From assembly GCA_014238065.1 (NCBI GenBank), contig JABABU010000037.1, positions 1-64,000 on the forward strand: 64,000 nucleotides of DNA, in the 5' to 3' direction. This stretch comes from Actinomycetota bacterium (GTDB taxonomy: Bacteria; Actinomycetota; Acidimicrobiia; Acidimicrobiales; Poriferisodalaceae). Below, piece after piece: positions 55,993 to 64,000 of the stretch (positions within the stretch are counted from its first letter, which is position 1; each line of letters opens with the position of its first letter). Below the pieces are notes generated by a model. That model did no database searches. It saw only the letters and a program-made list of their open reading frames with translations, and was not told the DNA's origin. The position numbers and the translations under genes were made by a program.

Positions 55993-58707
55993 ATGGCCGT
56001 TTTCTCCAAACTGCTCCGCGCCGGCGAAGGCAAGAAACTCAAAGCTCTTCAGACGCTCGTCCCCGACGTCGATGCGCTCGAGCCCGAAATTCAGCGCTTG
56101 TCGGACGAAGGACTGCGGGCCAAGACCGCGGAGTTCAGGAATCGACTGGACAACGGCCAGGATCTGAACGACCTGCTGTTCGAAGCATTTGCGGTCACTC
56201 GTGAGGCTGCCATACGCGTCATCGGGCAGCGACATTTCCCCGTACAGATCATGGGAGGTGCCGGGCTGCACTTCGGTTGGGTCGCAGAGATGAAGACCGG
56301 CGAGGGGAAGACGCTCGTCTCGACCCTGGCGGTATATCTCAACGCGTTGGAAGCGAAGGGCGTTCATGTCATCACGGTGAACGACTATCTCGCCGGTTTC
56401 CACTCGGAGTGGATGGGCAACATCTACCGCTTTCTCGGCCTCGATGTTGGTCTGATCCTTCCCGGCAACGACGATGCCGAGTTCAAACGAGCGCAGTATG
56501 CGGCCGACGTCACCTATGGAGTCAACAACGAGTTTGGCTTCGACTACCTCCGCGACAACATGGCCCAGAGCCGAGACGCGCAGGTACAGCGCGGCCACAA
56601 CTACGCCATCGTCGACGAGATCGACTCGATCCTCATCGACGAAGCCAGGACGCCGCTCATCATCTCCGGCCGACTCGCCGACGCCGCCCAGTTGTACGTC
56701 ACGTTCGCGGGCGTCGCTCAGGCTCTGAGCAGGGACATCGACTATGAGGTCGATGAGGAAAAACGCAATGTGTCGGTCCTCGAACCCGGCATCGAGAAGG
56801 TCGAGGTTCGGCTCGGCGTCGACAACCTGTACGACCAGGTCTCGTCGAATCTCGTGCACCAGCTGAGTGCGGCTCTTCGGGCCAAAGAGCTGTACAGGCG
56901 CGACAAGGACTACGTGATCCAGGACGGCGAGGTGAAAATCGTCGATGAGTTCACTGGTCGTATCCTCGACGGCCGTCGATGGTCAGAGGGTCTTCACCAG
57001 GCGGTGGAGGCCAAAGAAGGCGTGAAGATCAAAGAGGAGAACCAGACCCTCGCCACGATCACGCTCCAGAACTACTTCCGCTTGTACGAGAAGCTGTGCG
57101 GAATGACCGGCACGGCCACAACCGAGGCTGCTGAGTTCTCCTCGACCTACGGCATGGACGTGGTGCCGATTCCGACCAACCGGCCGCTGGAGCGGCTCGA
57201 CCAGGCCGACTTGGTCTACAAGACCGAGAAAGCCAAATTCGACGCACTCGTGAAAGAGCTCGTCGACAGACACCACAAGGGTCAACCGATCCTCGTCGGC
57301 ACCATCTCGGTCGAAAAGAGCGAGCTGGTCAGTCGGCTCCTCGAACAGAACGGCGTGAAGCACGAGGTGCTGAACGCCAAGCAGCACACGCGAGAAGCTC
57401 AGATCGTGACTCAGGCCGGACGGCTCGGGGCGGTGACGGTGGCGACGAACATGGCTGGCCGTGGCGTCGACATCCTTCTCGGTGGCAACCCTGAAGGAAT
57501 GGCCCGCGACCGTCTCGCGGCCGAGAACCTCGACATCGAAACCGAGGAAGGTGCCGCCCGACTCGCCGAACTCATGCCCACCTTCGAGGCCCAATGCAAA
57601 GCTGAAGGCGAAAAAGTTCGAGCTGCCGGCGGGCTCTACGTGCTCGCGACCGAGCGGCACGAGTCTCGCCGGATCGACAACCAGCTTCGTGGCCGATCGG
57701 GCCGTCAGGGAGATCCTGGCGAGAGCCGTTTCTATCTCAGCCTCGAGGATGAACTCATGCGGCTGTTCGCTACTGGTGCGATGAGCTGGGTGATGGACCG
57801 TGCCCTCCCTGAGGACGTTCCGATCGAGGCCAAGATGGTCAGCAAGGCCATCGAGCGAGCCCAGAACACCGTCGAGCAGCGCAACGCAGAGACGCGGAAG
57901 AACGTTCTCAAATATGACGAGGTGATGAACGAGCAGAGAAAGGTGATCTACGCCAGACGCGACCAGGTACTCGACGGCGCCGATCTTCGCGACGAGGCGC
58001 TCGAGTATCTCGGCACAGCTGTTGAGACGATGGTCGGTGACTACTGCGTGTCCGACGTGCAAGAAGAGTGGGACGTGGAAGGGCTGCTCACCGAGCTCGG
58101 TACCACGTGGCCGACTGCTCTGACTGCAGGTCAGATCGTTGAATGTCGAACAGTCGATGCCGTCGACGAGCTTCTCTACCAAGAAGGTGTTCAGCAGTAC
58201 GAGGCCCGCGAGTCCGAGCTCGGTGAAGCAACGCTTCGTGAGGTTGAGCGCCAGGTGATGCTCCGCATCATGGACCAGCGTTGGCGTGAACATCTGTACG
58301 AGATGGACTACCTGAAGGAAGGCATCAACCTCAGGGCCATGGGTCAGCGCGATCCGCTGACCGAGTGGCAGCGTGAGGGGTTCGAGATGTTCGGGGAGCT
58401 CATGGGCAGCGTGTCCCGCGACTTCGTGAAGTACGTCATGCACGTGCAGGTGGTCGTCAACGATCCTGCTCCTGTGGCCGAGGACGTTCGAGCGCTCGGC
58501 CCAGAATCTCCGGACGGCGAGCGTGTTGCTGCCAGGCCACCTGCTGCCATTGGGGGCGGGCCGGCTCAAGCGCCGACGCCGAAAATGCAGCGGTCGACGA
58601 CTCCGGTCGTCAAGTCGGCAGAAGAGAAGCTGAAGCCAAACGACAACTGCCACTGCGGCAGCGGCAGGAAGTTCAAGAAGTGCCACGGCTCCGCAGCGAA
58701 CCGCTGA
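55993..58707 (+). CDS. secA: Preprotein translocase ATPase SecA
   Basis: A 904-residue motor that pushes unfolded proteins through SecYEG. It has MKTGEGKTLVSTLAVYLNAL (Walker A), VTYGVNNEFGFDYLRDN, VDEIDSILIDEARTPLIISG, TNMAGRGVDILLGG and RLRG-type stretches such as NQLRGRSGRQGDPGESRFYL. The C-terminus ends in the zinc-binding CHCGSGRKFKKCHG. Length is normal. ATG 55993 is used; the TTG just before it is also in frame. It ends 6 bases before prfB. Confidence 0.98.
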   Translation: MAVFSKLLRAGEGKKLKALQTLVPDVDALEPEIQRLSDEGLRAKTAEFRNRLDNGQDLNDLLFEAFAVTREAAIRVIGQRHFPVQIMGGAGLHFGWVAEMKTGEGKTLVSTLAVYLNALEAKGVHVITVNDYLAGFHSEWMGNIYRFLGLDVGLILPGNDDAEFKRAQYAADVTYGVNNEFGFDYLRDNMAQSRDAQVQRGHNYAIVDEIDSILIDEARTPLIISGRLADAAQLYVTFAGVAQALSRDIDYEVDEEKRNVSVLEPGIEKVEVRLGVDNLYDQVSSNLVHQLSAALRAKELYRRDKDYVIQDGEVKIVDEFTGRILDGRRWSEGLHQAVEAKEGVKIKEENQTLATITLQNYFRLYEKLCGMTGTATTEAAEFSSTYGMDVVPIPTNRPLERLDQADLVYKTEKAKFDALVKELVDRHHKGQPILVGTISVEKSELVSRLLEQNGVKHEVLNAKQHTREAQIVTQAGRLGAVTVATNMAGRGVDILLGGNPEGMARDRLAAENLDIETEEGAARLAELMPTFEAQCKAEGEKVRAAGGLYVLATERHESRRIDNQLRGRSGRQGDPGESRFYLSLEDELMRLFATGAMSWVMDRALPEDVPIEAKMVSKAIERAQNTVEQRNAETRKNVLKYDEVMNEQRKVIYARRDQVLDGADLRDEALEYLGTAVETMVGDYCVSDVQEEWDVEGLLTELGTTWPTALTAGQIVECRTVDAVDELLYQEGVQQYEARESELGEATLREVERQVMLRIMDQRWREHLYEMDYLKEGINLRAMGQRDPLTEWQREGFEMFGELMGSVSRDFVKYVMHVQVVVNDPAPVAEDVRALGPESPDGERVAARPPAAIGGGPAQAPTPKMQRSTTPVVKSAEEKLKPNDNCHCGSGRKFKKCHGSAANR

Positions 58708-58713
58708 CTTCAC

Positions 58714-59829
58714 ATGCGCGAATTCACCGACGAGTTGAGGGTCCTGCGCGAGCGCTTGGTCCAAGCGCACGGATACCTCAGAATCGAACAGCTGTCCGAC
58801 AGGGTGGTTCAGCTGGAAAGCGACGCGTCACGACCTGACCTCTGGGACGATCCAACACAAGCGCGCAAGGTGACCAGCGAGCTCAGCAACGTACAAGACG
58901 ACCTGGAGATCCACCGATCGCTTGCCGAGAAAATCGACGATGCTGAAACGCTCGTCGAGCTCGCACGAGAGGAGGATGACGACAGCCTCGAAGGTGAGGT
59001 CGAGGAAGCCGTGACCTCGATCAGTGAGCGCTTCGACGAACTCGAGTTGCGATCGCTGTTCTCCGGGGAGCACGACGACCACGACGCCGTGTGCGACATC
59101 AACTCGGGGGCTGGAGGCACTGACGCCCAAGACTGGGCCGAGATGCTGCTCCGCATGTACTCCAGGTGGGCGTCGAACCGTGGCCTCGAGTTCGAAATCG
59201 TCGAAGTGACCGAGGGCCAAGAGGCCGGCATCAGCTCGGCCAGCTTCATCATTCGTGGGCGCTACGCCTTCGGGCTTCTACAGGCCGAACGGGGCGTGCA
59301 CCGCCTCGTCCGAATTTCGCCCTTCGACGCCAACGCGAGACGCCAAACCGCATTCGCCTCCCTCCGAGTGGTCCCGTTCTTCGAAGAGGCATCTGACGAG
59401 GTCGAGATCGACGATAAGGATCTTCGCATCGATACCTACCGGTCGTCTGGCGCCGGAGGTCAGCACGTCAACGTCACCGACTCGGCGGTGAGGATCACGC
59501 ATCTCCCGACCGGTGTGGTGGTTGCCTGCCAGAACGAGCGAAGCCAACACCAGAACAAAGACAGGGCCATGCAAATGCTCGCGGCGCGGCTCGTCGATCT
59601 TCAGCGCCAAGAACGGATGGCCGAAATGGACGCCCTTGCCGGCGAGCGGCGCGACGTCGCGTGGGGTAGTCAGATCCGTTCATATGTCCTCGCCCCGTAC
59701 CAGCAGGTGAAGGATCTGCGATCCGGGCACGAGGTTGGCAACCCAGAGGCCGTCCTTGACGGTGACGTGGACGACTTCATGGAGGCATGGCTCCGTTGGA
59801 ACCGGTCCCAGATGGGTGGCACCGAATGA
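58714..59829 (+). CDS. prfB: Peptide chain release factor 2
   Basis: A 371-residue factor that ends translation at UGA and UAA. It has the GGQ motif in SSGAGGQHVNVTDSAVRITH, INSGAGGTDAQDWAEMLLRM and the codon-reading region TGVVVACQNERSQHQNK. The frame is intact through the place where many bacteria carry a programmed +1 frameshift (here GYLRIEQLSDRV), so no autoregulatory slip is needed. It sits between secA and ftsE, the common actinobacterial order. Confidence 0.97.
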   Translation: MREFTDELRVLRERLVQAHGYLRIEQLSDRVVQLESDASRPDLWDDPTQARKVTSELSNVQDDLEIHRSLAEKIDDAETLVELAREEDDDSLEGEVEEAVTSISERFDELELRSLFSGEHDDHDAVCDINSGAGGTDAQDWAEMLLRMYSRWASNRGLEFEIVEVTEGQEAGISSASFIIRGRYAFGLLQAERGVHRLVRISPFDANARRQTAFASLRVVPFFEEASDEVEIDDKDLRIDTYRSSGAGGQHVNVTDSAVRITHLPTGVVVACQNERSQHQNKDRAMQMLAARLVDLQRQERMAEMDALAGERRDVAWGSQIRSYVLAPYQQVKDLRSGHEVGNPEAVLDGDVDDFMEAWLRWNRSQMGGTE

Positions 59830-59962
59830 CGTTCTTCCGGCGCCGACGTGTCGATGGATCGGCCATGAACTGCCGTACCCTGAAACTGATGCCCCTTCCG
59901 CACAGATCGTGCATTGCTTTGATTCGACTCTCCAGCGCCGGCGCTGATCGAGGACCACAACG

Positions 59963-60640
59963 ATGATTCGACTCGAGAACGTCTCGAAGATCTACAAAGG
60001 CACGACGCCAGCTCTGAACGGCGTCAGTCTCGACATCGCCAAGGGCGAGTTCGTGTTCCTCGTTGGCCAGTCAGGGTCGGGAAAATCGACCTTCCTTCGT
60101 CTGATGACCAAACAAGAGGTGCCAGAGGGCGGGCGCATCTGGGTTGCTGGCAAGGAGATCAACGAACTCTCGAACTGGAAGGTGCCGTTCCTCCGCCGCA
60201 ACATCGGCAGCGTTTTCCAGGACTTTCAGTTGCTGTCCAACAAGACCGTGTTCGAAAATGTCGCCTTCGCGCTCGAGGTCATCGGCCGTCCCATGAGCGT
60301 CATCAGAACCCAGGTGCCTGCCATTCTCGATCTGGTAGGACTCGCTGCCAAGCACGACAGCCTTCCGTCTGAGCTGTCCGGTGGCGAGCAGCAACGCGTT
60401 TCGATCGCCCGTGCGTTTGTGAACCGCCCGCTGATTCTGCTCGCCGATGAGCCGACCGGAAACCTCGACCCCGCGACTTCCGACGGGATCATGCGATTGC
60501 TCGACCGGATCAACAAGACCGGGACCACCGTCGTCATGGCGACCCATGACCGCAACATCGTCGACAGCATGCGGCGAAGGGTCATCGAACTCGATGCTGG
60601 ACGCCTCGTTCGCGACCAGCAAGAGGGCGTTTACGCATGA
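59963..60640 (+). CDS. ftsE: Cell division ATP-binding protein FtsE
   Basis: A 225-residue ABC ATPase that with FtsX links the divisome to peptidoglycan hydrolases outside. It has [17 protein letters not shown] (Walker A), a Q-loop in VFQDFQLL, the signature [15 protein letters not shown], Walker [15 protein letters not shown] and the switch His in MATHDRNIV. Length and sequence are typical. It starts 133 bases after prfB and overlaps ftsX by 4 bases (ATGA). Confidence 0.96.
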   Translation: MIRLENVSKIYKGTTPALNGVSLDIAKGEFVFLVGQSGSGKSTFLRLMTKQEVPEGGRIWVAGKEINELSNWKVPFLRRNIGSVFQDFQLLSNKTVFENVAFALEVIGRPMSVIRTQVPAILDLVGLAAKHDSLPSELSGGEQQRVSIARAFVNRPLILLADEPTGNLDPATSDGIMRLLDRINKTGTTVVMATHDRNIVDSMRRRVIELDAGRLVRDQQEGVYA

Positions 60641-61524
60641 TCGCTCGCTTCGGCTATTTCCTCCGCGAGACGTCGGTGAACATCCGGCGCAACATCACCC
60701 TCACCCTGGCTGCGATTCTCACCGTCGCCGTGGCGGTCGTGTTCGTCGGAGGAGCAGTGCTCTTCCGCAAGGCCGTTGAAACGGCAACCACCCGCTGGCA
60801 GGGTGGCGTCGAATTCATCATCTTCCTCGATCCCGATATTCCGGGTGAACAGGCCGATGCCATCGGATCGGAAATCGTCAGTCACCCCGACGTCAAAGAA
60901 GTCGTCTTCTTCGACAAGACCAAAGCGTTCGAAGAGTTCGTCAGCTTCTTCCCCGACTTCGCGGAGACCGTCGAACCCGAACGTCTGCCAGAGTCTTACC
61001 GAGTGGTTCCTCAGGACGCGTCCGAGGAGGTGATCGCATCGCTTGCGGGCCAGTTCGAGGTGCGACCAGGCGTGTTCCAAGTCGTCAGCGCTCAGGAGTC
61101 CGTCGGCCGCATCCGACGGTTCGGGGCAGGCATGAACACCGGACTCCTCGTTCTCGCCATCGTCGTCTCCATTGCTTCGGTGCTGCTCATCTACAACTCG
61201 ATCCGCGTCGCCATCTTCGCCAGGCGTAGAGAAATCGAAGTGATGAAACTTGTCGGAGCAACCAACAGTTTCATCCGATTCCCTTTCATCCTGGAAGGCA
61301 TGGTCCACGGGTTTCTCGGAGCCGTCGTCGGTACCGGTCTGCTTGCCGCGGCGCGCCCATGGGTCGAAAACCTCCTCCTCGAACTCCAGGGCATCCCGAT
61401 CTTCTCTGAACTCCAGATCACAGGAAGCCAGTTCAACTCCACCGTCGTCTGGGTCGTGGGCTTCGGTCTCCTTTTCGGAGCTGTCGGCTCCGGCATTGCC
61501 GCGGGACGGTTCCTCGACGTGTAG
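60637..61524 (+). CDS. ftsX: Cell division permease-like protein FtsX
   Basis: A 295-residue membrane protein with four helices (first [20 protein letters not shown], then [20 protein letters not shown], and two near the end) and a large outer loop from about residue 50 to 160 that in mycobacteria contacts the RipC hydrolase. The cytoplasmic [20 protein letters not shown] is the family hallmark. It is coupled to ftsE. In many actinobacteria smpB follows ftsX; here it does not. Confidence 0.96.
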   Translation: MIARFGYFLRETSVNIRRNITLTLAAILTVAVAVVFVGGAVLFRKAVETATTRWQGGVEFIIFLDPDIPGEQADAIGSEIVSHPDVKEVVFFDKTKAFEEFVSFFPDFAETVEPERLPESYRVVPQDASEEVIASLAGQFEVRPGVFQVVSAQESVGRIRRFGAGMNTGLLVLAIVVSIASVLLIYNSIRVAIFARRREIEVMKLVGATNSFIRFPFILEGMVHGFLGAVVGTGLLAAARPWVENLLLELQGIPIFSELQITGSQFNSTVVWVVGFGLLFGAVGSGIAAGRFLDV

Positions 61525-61809
61525 TTCCTGGGCGATTTCGTCTCCCGCGGCCGATACCCGAAGCTTTGCGTCCTCAGACTCCCCGATGCCCGTTTCCTGG
61601 CACTCGTGTGGCCTCTGAGGTGTCGACGATCGTCACGGTCGTCGGCGACCGGCCCACCAGTCGAGTTCGGGCGCGCAAGGTCACCGGGGAGTCATCGAGG
61701 GTCATGAGCGGGGCGCACGCCCTCGGTCGGGCATGCGTGATCGAGTGGCTATTCGCCCATGATCACTCGACGCTCGACCGCAACCTCATGGAGGTTCCGG
61801 TGTGAATCG
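61525..61809. other. Non-coding stretch between ftsX and the XRE gene
   Basis: No open frame here has a recognisable product. A plus-strand frame from 61566 to 61805 is open but its composition resembles noise. It may hold the ftsX terminator and decayed sequence at the border between the conserved block and the accessory end; I see no strong hairpin with a T-run. Confidence 0.5.
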
Positions 61810-62058
61810 TCAGGGCTTGATTCCGAACGTCACCGTCGCGCCAATGGCAGACGCGTATCGTTCGAGAGTGCTGAGCCTCACGTCGGCCCCAGACTCGAGA
61901 CGGGCGACTGCGGACTGAGAAGTTCCCATGTCTGCAGCGACTTCGGTTTGGCTCAGACCTCGCTCCTTTCGCTTCGACACCAGATCGGTGACCAGCGCGC
62001 TTCGACCATCGAGCGCGGCGAAGCCTGGGAACGCTGACACGGTCGGTTCGTTGGTCAC
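61810..62058 (-). CDS. XRE family helix-turn-helix regulator
   Basis: An 82-residue DNA-binding protein. The HTH is SKRKERGLSQTEVAADMGTS followed by QSAVARLESGADVRLSTLER, a standard Cro/CI-type fold, with a short C-terminal strand (ATVTFGI) seen in HigA-like antitoxins. No toxin gene lies next to it on the same strand. It starts 52 bases from the divergent SDR gene, with a palindrome between, so it probably controls itself and that gene. Confidence 0.9.
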   Translation of the reverse strand: MTNEPTVSAFPGFAALDGRSALVTDLVSKRKERGLSQTEVAADMGTSQSAVARLESGADVRLSTLERYASAIGATVTFGIKP

Positions 62059-62079
62059 GGGCGAACTATATCGCCTGTA

Positions 62080-62099
62080 ATATCTCGTATTCGAGATAT
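62080..62099. promoter_or_regulatory. Palindromic operator between the XRE and SDR genes
   Basis: ATATCTCG and CGAGATAT form a perfect 8-bp inverted repeat with a 4-base spacer, 21 bases upstream of the XRE start and 11 bases upstream of the SDR start. The stretch is much AT-richer than its surroundings. This is the expected binding site of the XRE dimer, blocking both promoters. Confidence 0.65.
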
Positions 62100-62110
62100 C
62101 GAGTTATCCT

Positions 62111-63124
62111 GTGGACATGCGGCTTCTCGTTCTCGGTGGCACGGAGTTCCTCGGTCGGCATCTTGTCGATGAGGCGCTCGATGCCGGCCACGATGTCACG
62201 ATCTTTCATCGAGGAAATCATTCGAGTCATCGGAGTGGTGACGTCGAGGAGCGATTGGGGGATAGGTACACCGATCGGGCGGGCCTCATGACGGGGGAGT
62301 GGGACGCGGTTGTCGACACCAGCGGCTACATCCCGTCGAATGTCGCGGCCGTCGCCGGCGAGCTGAGTGGGCGTGCCGGTCATTACTCGTTCGTGTCGTC
62401 GGTGTCGGCCTACGCGGACCAGTCGGGAGTTGGCTTCGACGAATCCCGACCGCTGCTGGACCCACCCGAACACGAGCCACCACCAGATGAGTACGGCTCG
62501 ATGTACGGGGAGTTGAAGGCGGGTTGTGAGCGCAGTGCCGTCTCGGGATTCGACGGCCCGGTCTGCATCAGTCGCCCTGGTCTGATCGTCGGTCCTTGGG
62601 ACGCCACCGATCGATTCACGTATTGGGTTCGAAGGGCTGACCTCCCCGGCCCGATGCTCATCCCCGACTCGAGCGCCGCTCCGCTGAGGACAGTTGTCGA
62701 CGCACGCGATTACTCGCAGTTGCTGTTGGCGTGCGCAGCCGACGGCCGGTCGGGGGCCGCAAACGTCGTCGACCCCGACCCGTACGCCTTCGTCGACTTC
62801 CTTGAAGCTGCGTGCGCCGTCGCCGGTCGAGCTCCAGATCTGGTGGAGGTCTCCGAATCGTTTCTCGTCCAGCACCAAGTTGTACCTTGGGAAGAGTTGC
62901 CGTTCTGGATCCCATCGGGGCACGAGAAAGTTGGCATGCTGGCACCGGGCGCTGAGTTGGCACGGAGCTGGGGGCTCGTGTGCCGGCCGGTGAGCGCGAC
63001 GATCTTCGCAACGCTCGAATGGGACAGGGCTCGTCGTGCAGATGTGCCCCAGCTACCACGAAAACTCACACTCGAAAGGGAGCGTGAGCTGCTGGAACTA
63101 TGGGCCATCGACGGGGCGAGCTGA
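62111..63124 (+). CDS. NAD-dependent epimerase/reductase-like SDR
   Basis: A 337-residue SDR-fold protein. It has RLLVLGGTEFLGRHLVDEAL, TIFHRGN, WDAVVDTSGYIPSNV, FVSSVSAYADQ and the catalytic Tyr/Lys in SMYGELKAGCE, then ISRPGLIVGPWDATDRFTYW. This pattern resembles plant-type mRNA-binding/isoflavone-reductase-like epimerases of bacteria, whose substrates are mostly unknown. GTG 62111 or ATG 62117 may be the start; no ribosome site is seen, which fits a leaderless or very short leader. Divergent from the XRE regulator. Confidence 0.85.
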   Translation: MDMRLLVLGGTEFLGRHLVDEALDAGHDVTIFHRGNHSSHRSGDVEERLGDRYTDRAGLMTGEWDAVVDTSGYIPSNVAAVAGELSGRAGHYSFVSSVSAYADQSGVGFDESRPLLDPPEHEPPPDEYGSMYGELKAGCERSAVSGFDGPVCISRPGLIVGPWDATDRFTYWVRRADLPGPMLIPDSSAAPLRTVVDARDYSQLLLACAADGRSGAANVVDPDPYAFVDFLEAACAVAGRAPDLVEVSESFLVQHQVVPWEELPFWIPSGHEKVGMLAPGAELARSWGLVCRPVSATIFATLEWDRARRADVPQLPRKLTLERERELLELWAIDGAS

Positions 63125-63127
63125 GGT

Positions 63128-63538
63128 TCAGCAGCAGCCTTCGCCGTCACCGCTGACGACTGAGTTGTGGAACTGCTCGGCGTCGCCTGTGCGGACGTAC
63201 CACTCCCACTGCTGATCGTCGGGACCGACGACCCAGGTTTCGGTCTTTGTGGCCCAGCAACATGCTGTGTCGTCGACGCCTGTGGTCTCGAGCCCGGAGT
63301 CATCGAGCCGGCGTTCGGCCAACTCGACCTCGTCGGCGCTCTCGACTTCGACCCCGAGATGGTTCAACGTGCCACCCTTCGGACCTTCGATGAGCACGAG
63401 CTTGAGTGGTGGGTCGGCGATGGCGAAGTTGGCGTAACCCGGCCTGCGGCGGGCTGGTTCCGCGTTGAACATCTTCGAGTAGAAGTCGACCGCTTCGTCG
63501 ATGTCGCTGACGTCGAGTGCCAGTTGAACACGTGACAT
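63128..63538 (-). CDS. arsI: ArsI/CadI family metalloenzyme (vicinal oxygen chelate fold)
   Basis: A 136-residue protein of the glyoxalase-like fold. RVQLALDVSDIDEAVDFYSK starts the first half; the vicinal Cys pair in DDTACCWATKTETWV and the metal ligands (His in NHLGVEVES, Glu in QWEWYV) match ArsI, a dioxygenase that cleaves the carbon-arsenic bond of trivalent organoarsenicals, and mycobacterial CadI. An extra CC ends the protein. The ATG at 63538 has GGAAGG upstream. Divergent from arsR, it is probably induced by arsenic or cadmium. Confidence 0.9.
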   Translation of the reverse strand: MSRVQLALDVSDIDEAVDFYSKMFNAEPARRRPGYANFAIADPPLKLVLIEGPKGGTLNHLGVEVESADEVELAERRLDDSGLETTGVDDTACCWATKTETWVVGPDDQQWEWYVRTGDAEQFHNSVVSGDGEGCC

Positions 63539-63583
63539 GGTTTCGCCTTCCGGGGGAGGGTCTCTTGGAGTATGTCATCCAGT

Positions 63584-63607
63584 ATATATCGATGAGCATC
63601 GATATAT
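63584..63607. promoter_or_regulatory. ArsR-type operator between arsI and arsR
   Basis: ATATATCGATG and CATCGATATAT form a perfect 11-bp inverted repeat with a 2-base spacer. It overlaps a likely minus-strand -10 (TATACT) of arsI and lies just upstream of a plus-strand -10 (TATATT, 63622-63627) of arsR. The latter is only 6 bases from the arsR GTG, so arsR mRNA may be leaderless. The site fits ArsR-family binding at a shared promoter. Confidence 0.8.
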
Positions 63608-63633
63608 CACCGACTTGAGGGTATATTGGCGCC

Positions 63634-64000
63634 GTGAGCCCGTGCTGCAACACGTTGACCGACTCGCCTCTCGACGAAGAGACGGCGCAGACGACCTCCG
63701 ACCTCTTCAAGGTGCTTGCTGATCCTGTTCGACTCCGACTTCTCAGTCTCGTCGCATCGCAGCCCGATCGGGAAATATGCGCCTGTGATCTCGTCGATGT
63801 GCTCGGCCGGTCGCAGTCGACCATCAGCCATCACCTCAAGGTGCTCCATGGCTCCGGTCTGCTGACGCGAGAACGCCGCGGAACGTGGATTCACTACGGC
63901 GTTACCGACGAGATCGCTCACGCAACACACATCGTCTTCTCGGCTGTGCCCTCCGTGAAGAGTGGCGCTACCGCCGGTGTATCGGTCGATGTCGCTTCGG
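63634..64000 (+). CDS. arsR: ArsR family metalloregulator, 3' end missing
   Basis: At least 122 residues, cut by the right edge. A CC pair near the start (MSPCCNTL) precedes the winged helix: LFKVLADPVRLRLLSLVASQ, EICACDLVDVLGRSQSTISH, HLKVLHGSGLLTRERRGTWI and HYGV. The Cys residues of the CACDL segment sit where ArsR proteins bind As(III), possibly with the N-terminal pair. The GTG at 63634 is chosen because it precedes the family start and follows a -10 box. It would repress arsI and any further ars genes beyond the window. Confidence 0.9.
   Translation, partial: MSPCCNTLTDSPLDEETAQTTSDLFKVLADPVRLRLLSLVASQPDREICACDLVDVLGRSQSTISHHLKVLHGSGLLTRERRGTWIHYGVTDEIAHATHIVFSAVPSVKSGATAGVSVDVAS

Noticed and set aside
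56983-58770. A 595-codon minus-strand open frame opposite secA
   Set aside because: Shadow caused by GC-rich codon bias of secA; no recognisable protein.
58714-58900. Programmed frameshift in prfB
   Set aside because: The frame is continuous through the usual slip site; no early UGA is seen.
61566-61805. Possible small gene downstream of ftsX
   Set aside because: No ribosome site, no recognisable motif, and composition like non-coding sequence.
61810-62058. Toxin-antitoxin system
   Set aside because: The XRE protein resembles antitoxins but no toxin gene lies on either side.

Overview
The window looks like a chromosomal segment of a high-GC actinobacterium, most likely of class Acidimicrobiia. 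The clues are coenzyme F420 genes (cofD, cofE), an LCP cell-wall ligase, DUF3499- and DUF5719-type proteins, an acyl-CoA carboxylase alpha subunit of the AccA3 type, and surface proteins with GYWLVxxDGGIFTFGDA repeats, which I associate with Acidimicrobiia. The class-level call is inference; no rRNA gene is present. I see no tRNA, CRISPR array, insertion sequence or phage gene.

The backbone follows an order I recall from Mycobacterium and other actinobacteria (lpdA, accA3, birA, LCP, sugar-nucleotide pyrophosphorylase, F420 genes, DUF3499, manB, ahcY, comF, hpf, secA, prfB, ftsEX). Envelope-glycan genes are inserted into this backbone. Layout: 1-5.2 kb, LpdA-type flavoprotein (cut by the left edge), a decayed rmlA, an FkbM methyltransferase, and divergent accA3/birA. 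5.4-15 kb, a Wzm/Wzt-type ABC glycan exporter facing a minus-strand run of aminotransferase, coiled-coil methyltransferase and GT4 glycosyltransferases, then an LCP protein. 15-25.3 kb, UDP-glucuronate and UDP-xylose synthesis, GT4 enzymes, a methyltransferase, SDR proteins, a nucleotidyltransferase and an apparently inactive SDR. 25.4-31.4 kb, six minus-strand genes joined by 4-nt overlaps: a methyltransferase-like coiled-coil protein, three GT4 enzymes, cofD and cofE. 31.5-33.7 kb, GT4 and GDP-mannose dehydratase.

33.8-43.6 kb holds exported and membrane proteins: a subtilase and a SpoIID-domain protein sharing the same C-terminal repeat, a very large membrane GT2, a DUF5719-like protein and an anchored thioredoxin-fold protein. 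43.6-52.9 kb carries ftsH, DUF3499, a CPBP protease, a zinc ribbon, a large polytopic membrane protein, a GtrA-GT2 fusion, phosphomannomutase and Trm112. 53-61.5 kb is housekeeping: ahcY (behind a foldable leader), comF, hpf, secA, prfB, ftsE, ftsX. The last 2.4 kb is accessory: an XRE regulator divergent from an SDR gene across a palindrome, and an ArsI/CadI enzyme divergent from arsR across another palindrome; arsR is cut by the right edge.

Taken together, the central 30 kb appears to make sugar nucleotides (UDP-GlcA, UDP-Xyl, GDP-4-keto-6-deoxymannose, probably GDP-mannose), assemble a surface polysaccharide with at least nine GT4 proteins, possibly end it with a coiled-coil methyltransferase, export it through Wzm/Wzt and attach it through the LCP protein. 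The decayed rmlA suggests that rhamnose synthesis was once encoded here.
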